Positions 1 to 5,247 of a stretch of 19,279 nucleotides of DNA are shown here, one piece after another. The position numbers and the translations under genes are program-made. The notes below the pieces were generated by a model. The model saw nothing but the letters and a program-made list of their open reading frames with translations. It had not been told where the DNA came from and did no database searches. Origin of the DNA: AP-15 sp036404275 (GTDB taxonomy: Bacteria; Pseudomonadota; Alphaproteobacteria; ATCC43930; CGMCC-115725). The stretch lies in assembly GCA_036404275.1 (NCBI GenBank), contig DASXAM010000037.1, positions 1 to 19,279 on the forward strand, given 5' to 3'. Each line of letters opens with the position of its first letter. Within the stretch, counting starts at the first letter, position 1.

Positions 1-105
1 TTCGGCGGCATGAAGGAATCGGGCATCGGCCGCGAAGGCTCGAAATACGGCATCGAGGAATACCTCGAAGTCAAATACCTCTGCATGGGCGGCATCGACC
101 GCTAA
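1..105 (+). CDS. gabD: Succinate-semialdehyde dehydrogenase (aldehyde dehydrogenase family), C-terminal end only
   Basis: The first 35 codons in frame 1 read as the C-terminus of an NAD(P)-dependent aldehyde dehydrogenase and stop at TAA (103-105). The segment FGGMKESGIGREGSKYGIEE is the signature end of the succinate-semialdehyde dehydrogenase branch, which oxidises succinate semialdehyde to succinate in the cytosol (GABA and related catabolism). The catalytic Cys and NAD-binding parts lie outside the window, so substrate specificity is inferred from this tail only. Two broken relatives of the same gene lie downstream at 2359-2935 and 3729-3938, which suggests gabD-type sequence was once duplicated here. 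A GC-rich inverted repeat follows 15 bp after the stop. Confidence 0.85.
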   Translation, partial: FGGMKESGIGREGSKYGIEEYLEVKYLCMGGIDR

Positions 106-120
106 CTCTCCGTCCCATTC

Positions 121-144
121 CCCTCCCCTGCTTGCCGGGGAGGG
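121..144. repeat. GC-rich inverted repeat after gabD (hairpin, possible terminator or dispersed repeat)
   Basis: CCCTCCCC (121-128) is the exact reverse complement of GGGGAGGG (137-144), with an 8-nt loop. No T-run follows, so it is not a textbook intrinsic terminator. Its position 15 bp after the gabD stop would allow it to protect or end that transcript. A similar C-run/G-run element lies at 15985-16010 between cycM and hisN, so this may be a family of short dispersed intergenic repeats. Confidence 0.5.
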
Positions 145-159
145 TTACGGTGGGGGTAA

Positions 160-369
160 CGGTCCAGGATCGGAACGGCTGCGGACACCTGGCCGAAGGA
201 CCGGCAACAGGAGCCGGCAGAGCTTGCGCTCGAAATTGAAGCGGAACTCGCCGGCGCCCAATACAGCGCGACACTGGACGAATTGGCCGCGATCGACGAA
301 GGGCTTGCCGGCGAAGCCGCGACCGAAAAGGAAGTCAAGACAGCCTTCGCCGTGTTCCGTAAGGCATGA
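160..369 (+). pseudogene. Remnant of a toxin-antitoxin antitoxin (N-terminus lost)
   Basis: Frame 1 is open from 160 to a TGA at 367-369. It encodes an acidic, Ala/Glu-rich tail containing LALEIEAELAGAQYSA and AATEKEVKTAFAVFRKA, the type of C-terminus seen in antitoxins paired with ParE/RelE-like toxins. There is no ATG or GTG in a sensible position, and the stop TAA at 157-159 closes the frame upstream, so the N-terminal DNA-binding part appears lost. The TGA overlaps the ATG of the next frame (ATGA), the usual coupling of such pairs. Family assignment rests on resemblance and context and is moderately certain. Confidence 0.5.
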
Positions 370-490
370 AGGTCGAATATTCGAAGCGATCCATCGCCGA
401 TCTTCGCCAAATCGCTGCCTATCACGCCCGCTCCGGCAATCCAGCCACTGCTGCAAGGATTGCAGCCAGCGTTCGCATCGCAATGTGTGA
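366..490 (+). pseudogene. Truncated ParE/RelE-superfamily toxin
   Basis: An ATG at 366, overlapping the antitoxin stop by ATGA, starts MKVEYSKRSIADLRQIAAYH, a clear ParE/RelE-type N-terminus: a first beta strand followed by helix 1 with the ADL..IA pattern. Likeness to the family lasts about 40 codons (to roughly 490). Beyond that the frame continues to 680 but reads as the antisense of the adjacent membrane-protein gene. Full toxins of this family have about 90-100 residues with a C-terminal basic and hydrophobic core, so half is missing and the protein is presumably inactive. Confidence 0.6.
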
Positions 491-522
491 TTCTACCGCC
501 GTCGAAAAACGCAGCCGGGCCT

Positions 523-1161
523 TCATTTTTTCAACAAGGCCGCTGTGGCGGTCGCTCGCTGCGCGATGCCACGAATTTGGAGAACCAGGGCAGCGGCGCA
601 GGCAATCTCGATCGCCATCGAAAAGATCGGAACCAAAAATTGGGCGGAGAGCCCTGCGCCAGGCAGCCGAAGCGTTGTGAGCACCCCATCACTGATCACC
701 GATATGACGAGCGAGCCGGTCGCTGCAGCATAGAGGAGAAAGAAGCGACGAAGCTCCCTGGGATAGGCCGCGTGAGATCCCGCGCGAATACGGTGGCGGC
801 TGATATACGCCCAGCCGCCTATTCCGATGATGACCGAAACCCAGAATGAATACCGATCGATCGAGCCGGCAATTGTACTGAATATCCTGGTATCGTCACT
901 CACGGCGCATCGCACGATCGCATACCACGCAACGCGGGCCTTCATAGCAATGAAGACACCGGCGATTAGCAGAATGATTGCCCCGCCTACCCGCTTGATA
1001 TGCTGCGCAAGCGAAACCAAAGCGAACTGAGCTGCGATGACATGAGGATCACCGAAATTCGCAATCGCGCGTTGCTCCGCCTCGATCCCATCACCCACCG
1101 GATCAGCACCGACGGCCTGCCGCAAATGGTCTTCGACCTCCTGCCGCACGCGTTGCGACAA
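523..1161 (-). CDS. Small membrane protein with N-terminal permease-prefix-like domain
   Basis: The 212 residues counted from a TTG at 1161 begin with a soluble segment (RVRQEVEDHLRQAV ... EAEQRAIANFGDP). This resembles the 'permease prefix domain' found in front of some membrane proteins and often encoded next to PadR regulators. About four hydrophobic segments follow (near residues 57-80, 105-122, 140-165 and 175-198). The gene directly follows padR and is probably translated from the same mRNA. The start is a problem: family-like sequence (QYLESLAGALSFDRPL) continues upstream of 1161 in the same frame as far as a TGA at 1213-1215, with no ATG or GTG. The GTG that overlaps the padR stop (1214-1216) is in a different frame. 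Either TTG at 1161 is used or a one-base change has broken the 5' end. Function unknown. Confidence 0.7.
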   Translation of the reverse strand: MSQRVRQEVEDHLRQAVGADPVGDGIEAEQRAIANFGDPHVIAAQFALVSLAQHIKRVGGAIILLIAGVFIAMKARVAWYAIVRCAVSDDTRIFSTIAGSIDRYSFWVSVIIGIGGWAYISRHRIRAGSHAAYPRELRRFFLLYAAATGSLVISVISDGVLTTLRLPGAGLSAQFLVPIFSMAIEIACAAALVLQIRGIAQRATATAALLKK

Positions 1162-1212
1162 CGGCCGATCGAAACTGAGCGCGCCCGCAAGCGATTCGAG
1201 ATACTGTGAAAA

Positions 1213-1572
1213 TCACGCCGGCCTCCCGTGTGGCCTGGTTCCCGCCAGGAGACCGGCGATGGCATCGGAGAACTGCTGCCAGACCGCGCGCCGCTCGGTG
1301 AGCGCACGCTCGCCATGTCGGGTCAATGCATAAATCCGCCGCCGTCGGCCGGATTCGGCGGTCACCCAGCGGCTGGTAAGCAACCCGGCTTGCTCGAGAC
1401 GATGCAGCACGGGGTAGATCGTCCCCTCCGGGAGATCGAACGCTTGGCCGCTCCTGCGTCTGATTTCCTGGATCACCGCGTAGCCATGCGCTGGTCCCGC
1501 CGACAGCGCAGCGAGCACGATCATGTCGAGGTGTCCTTTGAGCATTTCGCCTTCCATCCCGTGCATCACCAT
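1213..1572 (-). CDS. PadR-family transcriptional regulator
   Basis: This 119-residue protein has the compact PadR winged-helix layout: EMLKGHLDMIVLAAL, then GPAHGYAVIQEI, then the recognition region LPEGTIYPVLHRLEQAGLL and the basic wing RRRRIYALTRHGERAL. PadR proteins are dimeric repressors that usually control the gene beside them, often a transporter or membrane protein. The downstream membrane gene overlaps its stop, which fits a regulator-target pair. Starts at 1572 (MVMHGMEGEM) or 1557 (MEGEM) are both possible; neither has a strong ribosome site and the second matches the usual family length better. The effector is not predictable. Confidence 0.88.
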   Translation of the reverse strand: MVMHGMEGEMLKGHLDMIVLAALSAGPAHGYAVIQEIRRRSGQAFDLPEGTIYPVLHRLEQAGLLTSRWVTAESGRRRRIYALTRHGERALTERRAVWQQFSDAIAGLLAGTRPHGRPA

Positions 1573-1664
1573 GCCTCGGTATCCGAAGGGTCAACTCGTA
1601 AAGGACAAGCCCGCCATCGCGGCCTACACCACTCGATATTGGAGCTCGGCATTCGACAGACGGC

Positions 1665-2027
1665 CTATTTGGCGCGAGGTACGAGGACCCGGCCGTTAAT
1701 ACCGAAGCCGCCCTCGGCGGTCTCGTAGATTGCCACGAAGAGTCGCGTCGTCTCGTCCGGCGGGTGCTTCAGCGCACCTCGCACCACGTCGGTGACGCCC
1801 TTTATCAGAGCGCTCCTTTGTTCGAGCGTCAGCACGCCCCCCGGAACATGGAGTTCCACCACCGGCGCACCGAAGCTTCCCGCCGGAGCGGCGTCCGCCA
1901 GAGTACCCGGTGTGGCGGCCAATGCGCCCGCGGCGACCGTTGCTGCCATCAGGACGTTCCGGCGGCTCAATCCGTCGGCGCTGTCCGGTAACTTGACGTC
2001 ATCGCTCGACCTATCTTCGCTATCCAT
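1665..2027 (-). CDS. Tat-exported tautomerase-like protein (4-oxalocrotonate tautomerase family)
   Basis: A 120-residue protein. Residues 21-27 (SRRNVLM) and the following Ala-rich hydrophobic stretch form a twin-arginine signal, with a plausible cleavage after ADA (44-46). Residues 55-120 align by eye with the neighbouring 63-residue tautomerase: PVVELHVPGGVLTLEQR against PIAQVYVPEGTLTPDQR. In 4-OT enzymes the catalytic base is the free N-terminal proline. Here the equivalent Pro55 would be about the ninth residue after the predicted cleavage, so classic catalysis needs further trimming or is absent. A weak ribosome site (GAGGA) precedes the ATG. It probably belongs to the same leftward transcript as the 63-residue gene, 69 bp upstream. 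Substrate unknown. Confidence 0.8.
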   Translation of the reverse strand: MDSEDRSSDDVKLPDSADGLSRRNVLMAATVAAGALAATPGTLADAAPAGSFGAPVVELHVPGGVLTLEQRSALIKGVTDVVRGALKHPPDETTRLFVAIYETAEGGFGINGRVLVPRAK

Positions 2028-2050
2028 GGCAAATCCTCATGACAAAGTAG

Positions 2051-2066
2051 CGCACTATCGAGTGCG
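2051..2066. promoter_or_regulatory. Inverted repeat upstream of the Tat tautomerase gene (possible operator)
   Basis: CGCACT (2051-2056) and AGTGCG (2061-2066) are exact reverse complements with a 4-nt spacer, 23 bp upstream of the tautomerase ATG. The core TATCGAGTG (2056-2064) recurs in inverse orientation at 1630-1638 in front of padR. That makes a binding site for the local PadR protein conceivable, but this is speculative. Confidence 0.3.
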
Positions 2067-2096
2067 AAAGAGCGCGGGGCGAAGGATACGGGAGCG

Positions 2097-2288
2097 CTAG
2101 GTTGGCCTGTAAATGGTTCCGGCATTGCCCCAATGGCCGCACGGAACCTCGTTGATCAACACGTAGGTCTGCCCGGTGGGCGGCAATTTTTCTACGTTTA
2201 TGATGACGTCGTGGATGCCTTTGACAATCTCGCGGCGCTGATCCGGCGTCAGCGTGCCTTCCGGGACGTAGACTTGGGCAATCGGCAT
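2097..2288 (-). CDS. 4-oxalocrotonate tautomerase family protein
   Basis: The 63-residue length is typical for the small tautomerases, which form hexamers of about 60-residue subunits. The sequence begins M-P-I, so Met removal exposes the catalytic Pro1, and continues with YVPEGTLTPDQRREIVKGIHDV, the strand-helix of the beta-alpha-beta fold. The start is supported by a strong Shine-Dalgarno (AAGGAGG) about 6 nt before the ATG. Enzymes of this family interconvert enol and keto acids in aromatic degradation or act on unrelated substrates, and the sequence does not say which. It is the first gene of the leftward cluster and lies right behind the promoter at 2324-2352. Confidence 0.88.
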   Translation of the reverse strand: MPIAQVYVPEGTLTPDQRREIVKGIHDVIINVEKLPPTGQTYVLINEVPCGHWGNAGTIYRPT

Positions 2289-2323
2289 AAGGACCTCCTT
2301 CGTTGTAGGATCAATGCCTAGCC

Positions 2324-2352
2324 ACCATATGCTTAGCGTAGCTAAGTGTCAA
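2324..2352 (-). promoter_or_regulatory. Sigma-70-type promoter with operator-like inverted repeat filling the spacer
   Basis: Read leftward, a perfect -35 TTGACA (2347-2352) is followed by exactly 17 nt and a -10-like TATGGT (2324-2329). The spacer contains CTTAGC (2332-2337), GTA, GCTAAG (2341-2346), a perfect 6-bp inverted repeat that ends flush with the -35 box. A dimeric repressor bound there would block RNA polymerase. The start codon of the tautomerase lies 36 bp downstream of the -10. The regulator is unknown; PadR from the same cluster or a MarR-type protein encoded elsewhere are options. Confidence 0.65.
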
Positions 2353-2358
2353 GACGAG

Positions 2359-2935
2359 ACGCGATCGCCTCGAAATACCGGAACGCCGGCCAGACCTGCG
2401 TCTACGCCAACCGGATCCTGGTGCAGGACGTGGTCTACGACGCTTTACCAAGCGCCGCGCCGAGACCACCGGGGCGATGAAGGTCGCCGCCGGGTTCGAG
2501 CCCCGGTGCGGTGATCGACCCCTTGATCGACATGAAGGCCATTGAAAACGTCGAGGCGCATGTCGCCGACGCGCTGGCAAAGGGTGCCAAGGTGGTGATC
2601 GGCGGCAAGCGCAGCGCTTTGGGCGGCAGCTTTTACGAGCCGACGGTGCTGACCGACGTGACGACCGACATGATGATCACCCGCGAGGAGACCTTTGGGC
2701 CGGTCGCCCCGCTCTACCGCTTCAAGACCGAGGACGACGCGGTGCGCATGGCCAACGACACCGAGTTCGGTCTCGCCACCTATTTCTACAGCCGCGACAT
2801 CGGCAGCATCTGGCGCGTCGCCGAAGCCTTGGAATACGGCATCGTCGGCATGAGAGAATTAGGCATCGGCCGCGAAAGCCCGAAATGGGGACTATTCCGA
2901 AGTCCAATACCTCCGCATCGGCGACGAGCTTGCGG
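2359..2935 (+). pseudogene. Broken gabD-like aldehyde dehydrogenase fragment A
   Basis: The stretch reads AIASKYRNAGQTCVYANRIL (the catalytic Cys region), then LVQDVVYDAF. It continues in a different frame from about 2511 with PLIDMKAIENVEAHVADALA, KGAKVVIGGKRSALGGSFYE and ITREETFGPVAPLYRF. The end is degenerate (GIVGMRELGIGRESPKWG) and lacks the segment between the last helix and the GMKESGIGRE motif found at 1-105. At least one frameshift, the deletion near 2850 and the missing N-terminal half show it is dead. It corresponds to the C-terminal half of a succinate-semialdehyde dehydrogenase. Confidence 0.8.
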
Positions 2936-2989
2936 AAATAGCGCGACGGACCGGGCCAGATCGTTCGCCCGAAGCCGGCGGCGATGGCC

Positions 2990-3030
2990 TTGCAGATGGC
3001 AAATATTGGCTATATATAGCCAGGATATCC
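2990..3030 (+). promoter_or_regulatory. Palindromic operator/promoter region of phd-vapC module 1
   Basis: TGGCTATATATAGCCA (3007-3022) is a perfect 16-bp palindrome and is followed at once by another perfect palindrome, GGATATCC (3023-3030). The antitoxin GTG starts 14 bp later. A weak -35-like TTGCAG (2990-2995) lies 17 nt before TATATA (3013-3018), which would put the -10 inside the palindrome. This is the expected architecture for autorepression by a Phd/VapC complex. The promoter boxes are less certain than the palindromes. Confidence 0.6.
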
Positions 3031-3043
3031 GTGGAGCCGCATC

Positions 3044-3310
3044 GTGCAGGTCAACATTTTGGAAGCCAAAAATCGCCTCTCACAGCTGATCAAGGCCGCG
3101 CGGGCCGGTGAGGAGGTGGTCATCGCCAACCGCGGCGAGCCGGTGGTGCGGCTGGTGCCGGCCGGGCCGGCTGCGGCGACAGCAGCGGAAGCGGGTAGCG
3201 CCAGGGCCATTCTCGACTGGCTGCGTGACCATCCGCTGCCGCCCTATGCGCGACGTTCCGCCGAGGAGATCGATGCCACGATCCTGTTGGAGAGGCGTTC
3301 GTGGGATTGA
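3044..3310 (+). CDS. Phd/YefM-family antitoxin, module 1
   Basis: An 88-residue protein starting with GTG. The N-terminal half carries the Phd DNA-binding fold signature (ILEAKNRLSQLIKAARAGEE, then VVIANRGEPVVRLVP), and the C-terminal half (DWLRDHPLPPYARRSAEEID) is the flexible toxin-neutralising tail. A GGAG lies about 8 nt before the GTG. The gene overlaps the PIN toxin by 10 nt, so the pair is translationally coupled. It should bind and inactivate the toxin and repress its own promoter through the palindromes just upstream. The module sits between two dead gabD fragments, as expected for a mobile or laterally acquired pair. Confidence 0.9.
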   Translation: MQVNILEAKNRLSQLIKAARAGEEVVIANRGEPVVRLVPAGPAAATAAEAGSARAILDWLRDHPLPPYARRSAEEIDATILLERRSWD

Positions 3311-3696
3311 TCTACCTCGACGCCTGCCTGCTCATCTATCTCACCGAACAGCATGCGCGGTGGGGTGGGCCCGTGGCCGATGCCATGGTCCGAGCCCAAG
3401 ACGCCCGCTTTGGCATCTCCCCGCTGGTCAAATGCGAGTGTCTGGTCGGGCCGATCAAGCGCGGCGATGCGGTTTTGCGGCGCGCCTATATGAATTTGTT
3501 CGACCGGTTTACGCTGTTGGAAATGCCCGAGCCGGTGTACCTGCAAGCCGCGGAGCTGCGCGGTCGCTTTGGTGTGCGCACACCGGACGCCCTGCATCTC
3601 GCTTGCGCGCAGCACCACGGCTGCGCCGCTTTGTGGACGAATGACGACCGGATGGCGCAGGTCTCGCACGGCTTGGCAGCGAATATCTTGAGATAG
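3301..3696 (+). CDS. vapC: VapC-like PIN-domain ribonuclease toxin, module 1
   Basis: A 131-residue PIN-domain protein starting with GTG inside the end of the antitoxin gene. The acidic residues of the metal-binding active site are visible: D7 in YLDACLLIY, E46 in KCECLVG, D96 in TPDALHLACA and D115 in WTNDDRM. VapC toxins are Mg-dependent RNases that cleave tRNA or rRNA and are held inactive by the partner antitoxin. Length and motifs are complete, so it is probably functional. The target RNA cannot be read from the sequence. Confidence 0.9.
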   Translation: MGLIYLDACLLIYLTEQHARWGGPVADAMVRAQDARFGISPLVKCECLVGPIKRGDAVLRRAYMNLFDRFTLLEMPEPVYLQAAELRGRFGVRTPDALHLACAQHHGCAALWTNDDRMAQVSHGLAANILR

Positions 3697-3728
3697 GGCC
3701 GAGGTTCGAAATTGCCCGGGAACAAGCC

Positions 3729-3938
3729 GTGGGGAGGGTCGACAAAACTCCCAAATTTGGCGACAACGCGCCCATTATCGTCTTCGACGACGCCGATATC
3801 GAGATGGCGGTCAAAGGGGCGATCGCATCGAAATACCGGAACGCCGGCCAGACCATCCTGGTTCAGGACGGCGTCTATGACGCGTTTGCCAAGCGCCTCG
3901 CCGAGGTCATCGGGTCGAAAGGGTCGAGGAGTTCGTGA
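3729..3938 (+). pseudogene. Broken gabD-like aldehyde dehydrogenase fragment B
   Basis: The frame reads VGRVDKTPKFGDNAPIIVFD, then DADIEMAVKGAIASKYRNAG, then QTILVQDGVYDAFAKRLAEV. It matches the middle of succinate-semialdehyde dehydrogenases, but part of the stretch before GDNAP is deleted and the catalytic CVxANR segment after NAGQT is missing, so the nucleophilic Cys is gone. About 90 bp (3820-3910) are nearly identical to 2359-2450 in fragment A. The two fragments are therefore partial copies of the same gene type rather than one split gene. The tail after 3910 is out of register. Confidence 0.75.
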
Positions 3939-4079
3939 AGGTCACGCCGAAATCGAGGCGGAGCTGGGCGCGGACCTTCGACAATCGCGGCCTAGCACAT
4001 CCGGTCCGGCGACCCGTTGCTTGCGGGAGCAATTGCGGCGCGCATTCGGCAGGTAGCTACCCGCGGGGACGGACCTCGG
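3939..4079. other. Short intergenic stretch, nothing recognised
   Basis: This stretch lies between fragment B and the stop of the DUF2255-like gene. The GTGAAGGTCACGCC region (3937-3950) may be a further scrap of dehydrogenase sequence, but no motif can be secured. No terminator with a T-run is visible. Confidence 0.3.
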
Positions 4080-4442
4080 TCAGCGCGGCTCCAGCCGTAA
4101 TGTCGTCGGCAGGACCTCGGCGCGCACGATCGATTGGGCGTAGGGGCTCGGCTGGTATTTTCGCAAATATTCGTGGCTGGCACGGGCGATCGATTGAGCG
4201 TCGTTCGCCGAGGAAGCCTGAACCGTCCGCCGGTGGCCAGCAAATTCCAAGGTAGCAGCGCCGCCTGCCGTCAAATCCTTGTACCACCGTCCCTTGGTGC
4301 CGCGCACCGAACGCACAAAGACCTCGTCATCGGCCACCACCAGCCAGATCACGACCGCGCTCTCCGGGTGCCTTTCGGTGCGGATCGCGACTTCCTTCAC
4401 ATCGTGCAATTCGCGCAGGGTCGCAGCATCGAACTTCGCCAT
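4080..4442 (-). CDS. DUF2255-family protein (flavin-reductase-like split barrel suspected)
   Basis: A 120-residue protein starting MAKFDAATLRELHDVKEVAI. The pattern IRTERHPESAVVIWLVVADD, EVFVRSVRGTKGRWYKD and the end VRAEVLPTTLRLEPR is that of the DUF2255 family, small proteins with no established activity. The core strands (VVIWLVVADDEVFVRSVRG) recall the pyridoxamine-oxidase/nitroreductase split barrel, an inference only. The start at 4442 is preferred over the longer frame from 4469 because AGGAGG lies 4-5 nt before this ATG. It stands alone, leftward, behind the second TA module. Confidence 0.78.
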   Translation of the reverse strand: MAKFDAATLRELHDVKEVAIRTERHPESAVVIWLVVADDEVFVRSVRGTKGRWYKDLTAGGAATLEFAGHRRTVQASSANDAQSIARASHEYLRKYQPSPYAQSIVRAEVLPTTLRLEPR

Positions 4443-4481
4443 CGCCCTCCTCCCATTCGGACCTCCCATTCGGGTCGCCGC

Positions 4482-4880
4482 CTATGACGAACGCCTCGAG
4501 AGAGCGTTTTCGACATCGGTTTGCGAAAAATCGTCGCCGATATAGAGCAGGGGGCAGGAATGCTCCTTGGCCACGTCATAAGAGAAGCAGTCGCCGAAAT
4601 TCAGTCCCGCCGGGTGCGCGCCTCTGCCCCAACGCGCGTAGGCGGCTGCAATGCGGCGGGCCGAGAGCGACGTTACCGACACGATTTCAAAGCCGAGCCC
4701 ATCGATCATGCGGGCCATTTCCTCACCGACATTGCGCCGGGCTGCAACGATCAAGGCCTCCGCCACGGTACCGGCGGAAATGACAATCTCGGGCTCGGTT
4801 GCGAGAATCTCGATGCACGCGTCGGCAACCGCTTCGCCGAGGGCAATCGCCATCAGCGCGGAGGTATCGACCGCGATCAT
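4482..4880 (-). CDS. vapC: VapC-family PIN-domain ribonuclease toxin, module 2
   Basis: A 132-residue PIN-domain protein. Active-site acids are D5 (AVDTSALMAI), E41 (GTVAEALIV), D97 (LNFGDCFSYDVA) and D116/D117 (YIGDDFSQTDV), the usual set for VapC. The ATG overlaps the antitoxin TGA by 4 nt. It is only distantly similar to module 1 and in the opposite orientation, so the two modules arrived separately rather than by duplication. An RNA-cleaving growth regulator is the expected role. Confidence 0.92.
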   Translation of the reverse strand: MIAVDTSALMAIALGEAVADACIEILATEPEIVISAGTVAEALIVAARRNVGEEMARMIDGLGFEIVSVTSLSARRIAAAYARWGRGAHPAGLNFGDCFSYDVAKEHSCPLLYIGDDFSQTDVENALSRRSS

Positions 4881-5134
4881 TTGGGCAAGCCGTCCGCGCC
4901 ATATAGAAAGTCCTGGCTGCGCGCGGCACTTTCCCCCGGCCGCGCCTTCTTGACTCCGGATGCCCGCGCCGCTTCGAGCAACGCTGTGCGGGCTGCGGGC
5001 GCAACCGGGGCCTCGATCCGCGCCAAGCGCACCACCGCTCGCCCATGCCGGGTCAGAACCACCTCCTCCCCCGCTTCCGCCCGGTGGACCAGTTCTGTGA
5101 GCTGTCCTTTGGCGCTGGTCACTGCAATGCGCAC
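4877..5134 (-). CDS. vapB: Phd-type antitoxin, module 2
   Basis: An 85-residue protein from a GTG start. VTSAKGQLTELVHRAEAGEE, then VVLTRHGRAVVRL is the Phd/YefM DNA-binding fold. The tail (EAARASGVKKARPG ... SQDFLYGADGLPK) is the usual VapC-binding extension. AGAGG lies 8-9 nt before the GTG. The promoter at 5162-5190 contains a perfect inverted repeat between its boxes, so autorepression is strongly suggested. The toxin follows with a 4-nt overlap. Confidence 0.9.
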   Translation of the reverse strand: MRIAVTSAKGQLTELVHRAEAGEEVVLTRHGRAVVRLARIEAPVAPAARTALLEAARASGVKKARPGESAARSQDFLYGADGLPK

Positions 5135-5161
5135 TGCGTTCGCCTCTAATCCCTAAAGGTC

Positions 5162-5190
5162 ATTTTGGACCAATGTCTGGTCCATGTCAA
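5162..5190 (-). promoter_or_regulatory. Promoter with 19-bp operator of phd-vapC module 2
   Basis: Read leftward, a perfect -35 TTGACA (5185-5190), a 17-nt spacer and CAAAAT (5162-5167, 4 of 6 to TATAAT). TGGACCA (5166-5172) and TGGTCCA (5178-5184) are exact reverse complements with a 5-nt centre, filling the spacer and touching both boxes. The antitoxin GTG begins 28 bp downstream of the -10. This is the layout expected for conditional autorepression of a toxin-antitoxin operon. Confidence 0.75.
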
Positions 5191-5215
5191 CTTTGCGATA
5201 TTCGGCGGCGGTTTT

Positions 5216-5230
5216 GGGGGGCTTGCCCCC
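5216..5230. terminator. GC hairpin after emrB (weak terminator candidate)
   Basis: GGGGG (5217-5221), CTTG, CCCCC (5226-5230) can form a short strong hairpin 18 bp beyond the emrB stop. In the emrB direction it is followed by A residues, not T residues, so intrinsic termination is doubtful. It lies between emrB and the promoter of the second TA module, where a transcript boundary is expected. Confidence 0.3.
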
Positions 5231-5247
5231 GCCGACGCCCCGTGATG

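Noticed and set aside
3939..4040. Possible remains of an antitoxin resembling the one at 226-260
   Set aside because: The likeness (GAAATCGAGGCGGAGCTG against GAAATTGAAGCGGAACTC) is only a short Glu/Ala-rich stretch that can arise by chance.
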